Positions 57,248 to 64,000 of a DNA stretch of 64,000 nucleotides are shown piece by piece. The stretch's first letter is position 1; each line of letters opens with the position of its first letter. Where the stretch lies: NCBI GenBank assembly GCA_003254905.1, contig QANU01045404.1, forward strand, positions 62,187-126,186, written 5' to 3'. Under the pieces are notes generated by a model. That model saw only the letters and a program-made list of their open reading frames with translations, was not told the origin of the DNA and made no database searches. Source of the DNA: Nissolia schottii (lineage: Eukaryota > Streptophyta > Magnoliopsida > Fabales > Fabaceae). The position numbers were made by a program, and so were the translations under genes.

Positions 57248-58830
57248 TACTAATAATGGGCATCCAGTGGAGGCACTCTACTGTGTACCCAACAAGCCAA
57301 CACCTCTTTCATAAGTGTTTGCCAAAATGAATCAATCATCAACTGTCCCTTCTTCACCTTTAGTAACATGAACCATCTGCCATGGAAATCGAGGACCAAC
57401 AGCACTACCTTTTCACAGAAGTTTAATATATGGAGTGAAACAAAAAAAGAGTAGCAGTTTTATTCCAATCTAACGCTATCAAGTAAAGTTGTCACCAGAT
57501 TATTAAAATCGTGAATTTATGTAATATTAAAAATGTAAAATAAAAATGTAATATGTAAAATTGTAATACTATTTAAATCATAAAATTATTTGATCTAACT
57601 CAAGGTAGTGGAACCAACTAACTTTTTTAAAATCATAAAAATGTGAAATTTTAATATTTAAATCAAAGTCTCTGTATCCTTAATCCTGACTATCATTCAC
57701 ACTGCATGTGAATAAAGAAATAACTTCAACTTATCCTAACTTATTATAGAATCAAGAACTATTTATAGTAAGAGCTGAACTTATTGGATAGAAATAATTG
57801 CATAACTTTTTATATCTTAATAGCTCATTCTTTTTATAAATTTTCCCTTAATTACGGTTAAATGATATTCGGAGATTAGTTTATACGCAAATTAATCTTT
57901 TCAATTCGATCAGAAAACTAGATAATTTCATAGTGAGTTTAATGTACACATCTTCGCTGCTACGAGAACCTCTTTGGAATTGCGCATTCTGACATTTACA
58001 TCCCGGCGGCATATGTAAAGACAGACATGAGGAAAAGAAAAGTTAAAGGAAAGGGAAAGGAATTATCAATTGTGTCACTGAGAGACAATTCAGAACTTCA
58101 ATCTGTCAGAAAGATATGCTATGATGAAGGCATCTATCTATCTCAGAGTGCATCAAACAATTAATTTATCTTATAATAAACGAAAGGCAAAATTAAAAGA
58201 ACAGAAAGAAGAATTAGGGGGCAATGACCAGTGCCTTACACGACTTGTCAACACTTGACCAATATTGAATGATACCTTCTATTTAATTTCTTTCATTAGA
58301 TATTTAAAAATCAAGTTATCAAAAATTGAGTATCAAAATGATATCTATATGATCTCCTAAAGTAAAGATTATACTTTAAAGGTGTATGTGACTATTTTTA
58401 TTTTTATATCAATAAAGTGAGATTCATATATATAATATTACTTTATTAATGAATGGAAATTTTTTTTTGTTATTTTCTTTATTTTCTCTAAAGTAAAATT
58501 CTTATTTTAGAGTATTTAAATTTGTGGATAAGACATGTCTCGATGTACATTATGATAACCATAAGGACTAAGGAGTTAGGTCCAACTTTTAGGATGGATA
58601 TGATTTTGTTTGATTTGTAACTTAAATATAAAAACACAAATTCGAAGACAATAATTTTGATCTTTCACACATTTTATTATAAAGGAGAAAATCCCTCCCT
58701 TATCCAAAATTGATTTTGCAATGTTATACAAACAGGACCAAAGTCCCTCTCCTAAGATGGATCTAACGGTGGAAGACTCAATTTACATGATATCATAATT
58801 TTAGATTTTAGTAAAAAAAATAAAAATTGT
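57248..58830. other. AT-rich intergenic region, no gene supported
   Basis: Two less AT-rich patches (57,250-57,430 and 57,950-58,100) have short open frames on the - strand, but there is no start, splice pattern or recognisable motif that I trust. Confidence 0.3.
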
Positions 58831-58834
58831 CCAC

Positions 58835-59341
58835 AAGGGACACGGATTCATATATAGTTGAATGGCTAGCACTTGTGCATGGAAGTGTAATTTATTGTCT
58901 CCGTTTAGGATGGGAAGAAAATTATGGCTTCTTCCCTTTAACATTATCACTTCATTAATAGAATGATAAAATAAAAAAATCTCTCTTTTTTTTTATAATG
59001 AGATTTTCATTTTAGGTGGTTCAAATTCATGGATGCAACATAGCCTCACATTGCTCCTTAATGTTAAGGAGTGAGGTTTAACTCTTAGGATGGACAAAGT
59101 CTCTCTTTTATTTTATTTATTTTATTAAATAATACATATCAAAATAACATGAAATAATTTATGACTTGAATAGTTTGCATTAAATCATAAGTTCAAACCT
59201 TAATACATGAAAACAAAAAAAAAAAGAAAGGCTCAAGAGACATGGACACATAATTGAATGACTAGCACTTGTGCATGGAGGTTTAACTTATTGTATCCCT
59301 TTAGGATGGGGGAAAAATTATGGCTTTTTTTTTTTTTCTTT
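58835..59341. repeat. Diverged direct repeats of about 110 bp
   Basis: GAATGGCTAGCACTTGTGCATGG ... AGGATGGG ... AATTATGGCTT at about 58,859-58,930 recurs as GAATGACTAGCACTTGTGCATGG at 59,253-59,335. Probably pieces of the same dispersed repeat. Confidence 0.5.
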
Positions 59342-59342
59342 N

Positions 59343-60230
59343 CAAAATTATGGGTTTTTTTTTTCTTTTACAAGTACAGCAAGCATCTCAACTCCCAAAC
59401 AGGGAGAGGAGAAAACAAAAGGAAAGTACAATGGGGTCAAATATTACAACAAAACAACAAAGAAGAAGGAACAAAAGAACATATCACAAAAGATTCAGAA
59501 TTCTTTCATATCCTCCCTGATTTGATGGCATTCTCAAATTCAAAGAATTTGTTGGCTTGATTTTTTTTCGGTTTTCAACTCCAATCACTCTCTTTCAGCA
59601 TTTGATTTGATTTGATTCTTCCGCTCATCAATAATATCCAGCGAGGCATTCCACCTAAATACCAAAACTTCTCTATAATTCCTCATATTTTGTAGTACCT
59701 GTTACACCCACTACAAGTTTTCATAATTATGGCCAATGCAAAGTTTTCCATAAGGAAAGGCATGTTTCCACGTGAAAGAATACCCTAATAAGATATTTCC
59801 CATGCTTTTGAGCAGATAGAACAGGGCGGGCTCAGTTTAGTTCCCAGTCTGTGTAAGACCACTGGTATGGGAACCTGAGAAATCGCATCACTTATCAAGA
59901 ATCTCTTATTGATCTGTCAGATCCTAAAAATTGAGGAAATGAGATCTTACAGTGGATTAAAGCTAACATAAGAGCAAGGGAGTGACACCACATTCTCGGC
60001 GAGCCCATCCTACCAAACATCTCTATAGTCCAAGAATTTTATACTAACTGAGATGTGACAGTTCAATCCCTGATATATCTCCGAGATACTCGCATTCATG
60101 TGGATGAACGATACATTCAATAGTTCTTGCAGATTCTAGCAACACTATAAAATCTTGGGGAGGACGAATTTGAAAGGTTTAGAATACAGACAACCCCTAA
60201 AATGATGCAAGAAATGATGATCTTCTCACC
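59343..60230. other. Intergenic, no gene seen
   Basis: Starts after the N at 59,342, beside a duplicated AAAATTATGG-plus-T-run. No coding frame or transposon end identified. Confidence 0.3.
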
Positions 60231-62400
60231 ACCACCAACCTTCTTAACAAGTGGGTAAACCTTGACTAAATTACCACCTTGGTGATTTATGTGTGTTGTG
60301 TGTTGAAAAATATAGTGTGGTATGTGCTATATGTATGTTGATGATGTATATGTTGTGTTTTTGGAAGCCTATGATATTTTCTTGTGCATTGTTGGAATAT
60401 GTGTTAGAAACCCTAAGACGAGTGCATGAGAAAAGGTTTGAGAAAATGGGAAAAACATGCAAGGAAGCAAAGTTATCCCACAGTTTTTGCGCCAGGCCGC
60501 TGAGCAACCCTGGACAGGGCGCTGAGTGACCTGGAGAACCCTAGGTCGCTGAGCGATCACTGACAGGGTAGCTGAGCGACCTGAGAAGTCCTTGAGGATC
60601 CACATATTCTAATGAGCACTATCTCACTTTAACTTTGTGTGTGATGATGTAAATGAATGCATAGTATGTACTATAATTATGTTATTATGTGTCATGAAAG
60701 TATGGTTGTCACTAGGACTTTAGGATAACCGTAAATTACTAGAAATTAATCGCCTAACTCTGTAAAGATCATAAATAAACCTTACGGAAAATGTAAGATC
60801 TTAGAAAAGGTATGGCTACAATGGGCTCGGAAGACCCTGTAAATATGTACTTAGTTATATAATAGGAAACCCCCTCTCTTGGCACGTCTACAGACACGCC
60901 CCTCACATTCCAACAAGAAGGAATGGTAATTGTTACGAAAGCAAGCCTACAAACTTGCTAAGAAAGATGCGATATGAAGACAAAGAAAGTTATAAGATGA
61001 TGAACAAAAAGTACATACACAAAAGGTAAAGAAAGTCACGATACGAAAGTAAGAAATGTTAAGAAATGGAACTAAGATAATACGAGGTCACGAGTCCACC
61101 CTTAGCCGCGTTGAAAGGGTCAGCCTTTCACCTCCCTGCATATAGGGATGGTTACTTATATGAAATACGTTCGCGCTAAATGTAAGGGTGGTATGAGCTC
61201 TGCCATTAATTTTAAAGGATACAGAGTAGGTTGTATGCCGAACGGGGATAACAGTCCCACGGTGTACAAAGAGGAATTATGGACATAATATGATGAGAAG
61301 GATGCTGCCCTAATGAAAAGTACCTGATAGGGCGCATGAGAGAACTCCCAAACCCCTTCATGCATACTATATGTGATGTATGTATATGATGTATGTATTG
61401 TATGGCATTAGGTCTTCATAAGACCGCCTCTACGATATCCACATTACGTAAACACATAAGTAATAAAAAGCACGCTCATTAGGTAATATCAAGACTAGAT
61501 TTCCCAGTCACCTAGTAAATTAGATAAAGCCACTCAAGACTAGTATGGATTAAAATAAGTAGGGACTTTAGTATATCTTGGCACCTAGAGATCTCTTGAG
61601 TGGCTTGGATCATAATTGAAGTGAAAATGAACAGTTATGCTCCTAGGATTCCGACTGAGGACGCGACGTTCTTAACCTCCACTCACTTATGATTCCAGAG
61701 AGGCATGACGAGCATGCCGAGAAGCTGCAGGACACGAATCCTGCACACTATTACATGGACTAACCTTTCTACCGGGAGCGTCATGATGACTGTTTTGCTC
61801 GTGACCATTGATGACCATGGTACTCTGCTGCTAGCATCTTTTCCTTCTCCAGACTCGTGGTTCCACCATGTACCCCCCACAACAGAGGTACTCCAGGGCA
61901 CACCTGTAGGGATGAATCTTGGTCTTCCTATCGCTGCGATGCCCCTGTCAGTATACAGGACCCCCGCATCCGCCGAACTGCCAGGAGGAGAGTTACCCCT
62001 AGGACGGGACATGGGCTGGCCACGCAGACACGAGACGAAGATAAGGAAGCATCGCAAGAGGTTTGTAGGGGGCTTGGCATCAAGGTACACCAAGGAAGCA
62101 GAAAGACAATTATATACATATCCACACATCTTGACATTCTGGAACGTTGTATTTTGTAACAGCTAAATGGATTAGTTATATCATTAGCTCTCAAGTACAA
62201 TAATTGTAATATGTAAGTATAGACCTATGTGTAACTGTTTCTGGACTTGCCTGACTGGATTTATATTATGTTTTCTATGAGTTTGTTGTGGTTACTTACC
62301 TGTTATGATATTACACACCTAAGCCTTGTAAACTCTATCGCTTGCTTATATATGTATGCCTTCCTGAACACGGATGACTCATATTTCATGTTTTAATAAA
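60231..62400. mobile_element. Possible gypsy-type LTR or LTR-derived region
   Basis: GC content is higher than in the surroundings. The part at 60,490-60,590 repeats a CGCTGAGCGACC-like word five times, a feature I associate with legume gypsy retroelements. Open frames at 61,683-62,166 exist on both strands but resemble no protein I know. LTR ends and primer site were not found, so the class is a guess. Confidence 0.3.
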
Positions 62401-63250
62401 GAAAGGAAAAAGTTTTAAAATTGATCCATATATGCTAATAAAATCCGCCGATATAAAAAACATTTTTTTAGTAGTGAATATGAAACTTGATCTTTTAGTC
62501 AAATCAAATACTAAATTTAAAACACATTTGCGACCCTTTAAATCCAACGGAATCCAATTTTCATTCATATCATAAAATGCTATGTTCATGGGTTGTAATA
62601 AAAGTGTGGATTTTCCTACCAAAAAACTTTTGGTTGAAAAAAATAGTTTATTTGATTTCTATCTTTATTTATTATATTTTTTATTTTTATAAATTTGTGA
62701 AACAAAATAAAAATGTAAATAGTATAGTAATAATAATATTATTATGTTTTTTAATATTATTTAATCTTATCATTATTTCTTTACTAAATTCTAAAAATAA
62801 AAAATAAAAACATAACCAAATATACCTAATATTTTCAAACGAAAATTTCCTTCTTTCTTTTTTTTTTTTTGTTGTTGCAAAATTCATATTTTTATTACAA
62901 CTCATGAAGAATATAGCATTTTATAACGTGAATGAAAATTCGATTCAACAATCTAACCAATAAATTATGAGTGCAATAGGTTGTTCATATATATACCAAC
63001 TGATTATGTTGATCACAGTACATCCACAACACATAGGAAGTACTCCCATTTTGCTTTCAAATAATAATTCAAATTGAGCGTACTAATAATCAACATATTA
63101 TTCTTTGATTGATGGGGGAGGAGCATTCATTAATCTCATAATTATAAGCGGATAATCGCACCCTGCCATTATTTTTTCAATTGACGTAACATAATGAATC
63201 CATAAATCAATCAAAGCTCGAATTAACCACCATTATTATCTCCGTGAACA
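62401..63250. other. AT-rich region, no gene supported
   Basis: Low-complexity A/T sequence. A 78-residue frame on the - strand (62,386-62,622) has no recognisable motif. Confidence 0.3.
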
Positions 63251-63505
63251 TTAGTCTCACTCGTACCTTGGCAGCTGCTCTGCATCTAAACAGGGGCCTA
63301 ATGGGGTCACCATGGATTAGCAAGAAAGCATACAAAAAAGAATGGAAAAAAAATCAAGGAAATGTTAACAGGAAAGGAACAAGCATTAAATCCAGGAATG
63401 GCTGCTGATTAGGCAAATTAAAGAAGAGTAAAGGGTATTATTATTATAAGAAGGGAGATTTTGCTTACTCTTGCATCATCGTCGTGTTGTGACATGTTGC
63501 ATTCA
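63230..63505 (-). other. Possible first exons of an unrecognised gene, - strand
   Basis: ATG at 63,505 opens MSQHDDDAR and meets a good donor (AGA then GTAAGC). Downstream a pyrimidine-rich acceptor (CCCCTGTTTAG) near 63,293 leads in phase to MQSSCQGTSETNVHGDNNG, then a possible GT donor or a stop. No further exon could be found, so this may be a small gene, a 5' end, or chance. Confidence 0.2.
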
Positions 63506-64000
63506 ATTGAATTGATGATGATTAGTGTGAGGGGTAGAGTAGAGTGCCCCCCATTGATTTATTGATTTCACAATCACAAAATGATTTACCTCTGTGGGAC
63601 AGTCCTTATCATTCTAGTAATTTCTAATAATGTGCTTTGCAGTTATATTAAGTATTATTAATGGAAAAGACTAATTGATTCACAACAGGTTACTATTAAT
63701 TTATTATTCATGGTCACACGATACCATGGTGGTTCGATAATTTGATTGGAATCGAAATTATAGTTGTGAAATCATGTTTGAGTAAAAAAAAATAAATGAA
63801 TTAGAATGATAATTATTTGATATAACTTTTGGGATGAGGCCATTTATAAACTTATGAGGTCATTAGTGAGATTCATTGTGGACTTCATATTTTTTAGTGT
63901 TATTGATTTGAAGTTGTCACAAATAATTGTTATCATAGTATCATTTTAGAATTAAGAAATATCAACAAATACATAAAACACCACACAACACGTAATATGA
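63506..64000. other. AT-rich window end, nothing identified
   Basis: No coding frame, repeat end or RNA gene was recognised. Confidence 0.3.

Noticed and set aside
57248..57430. Two overlapping - strand frames of about 25-80 codons that look coding
   Set aside because: Both are open in the same bases, neither has a start or partner exon, and neither is recognisable.
61683..62166. Frames of about 150 residues on both strands
   Set aside because: Both strands are open because the region is GC-richer; there is no known domain, and the setting is repeat-like.

Overview
The window is AT-rich nuclear DNA of a flowering plant. A legume is most likely: this is an inference from the mix of S-domain receptor kinase genes, a plant-only DUF761 gene, a VAL-type B3 gene and the style of the retroelements; the sequence does not prove it. 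Genes have plant-type GT-AG introns. Between them lie nested, mostly broken transposable elements. Six single N bases mark assembly joins.

Layout. (1) Positions 1-12,315 and 14,979-30,820 are two head-to-tail copies (A and B) of one module. Each has a DUF761 gene on the + strand, a stretch of old copia, TRIM and LINE debris, and a seven-exon S-domain receptor kinase gene on the - strand. Copy A enters from the left with its DUF761 gene already cut by the window edge. The copies differ by clear later events. A hAT-type element of about 0.9 kb is present only in A. A tRNA-derived SINE is present only in B, with its empty site visible in A. About 1.6 kb is missing from B. A 5.6-kb LTR element sits inside the first DUF761 exon of B. 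(2) Positions 31,675-34,754 hold a third, more diverged receptor kinase gene on the + strand, divergent from the copy-B gene; it carries a one-base deletion in exon 1. (3) Positions 36,081-40,532 are a 2.2-kb segment present twice on either side of a single N, probably an assembly or haplotype artefact. (4) Positions 40,878-50,245 (- strand) contain a seven-exon gene reconstructed here from splice sites and reading phase. It encodes a 305-residue VAL/HSI2-like protein with a PHD-like zinc module and a B3 domain but no CW domain. Its introns hold a truncated copia element, MITEs and tandem repeats. (5) Positions 50,300-54,000 are AT-rich with a well-defined hAT-type non-autonomous element. (6) Positions 54,007-55,769 (- strand) encode a 100-residue, lysine-rich, probably nuclear protein in three small exons. 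(7) Positions 56,000-64,000 are mostly repeats, with a possible gypsy-type LTR region at 60.2-62.4 kb and weak signs of 5' exons near 63.2-63.5 kb.

How it fits together. The first half is a receptor-kinase cluster growing by tandem duplication, with one gene damaged and a hitch-hiking DUF761 gene that has decayed in copy B. The second half holds a shortened chromatin-repressor-like B3 gene and a small conserved gene. No CRISPR array, operon, tRNA or rRNA gene was seen.
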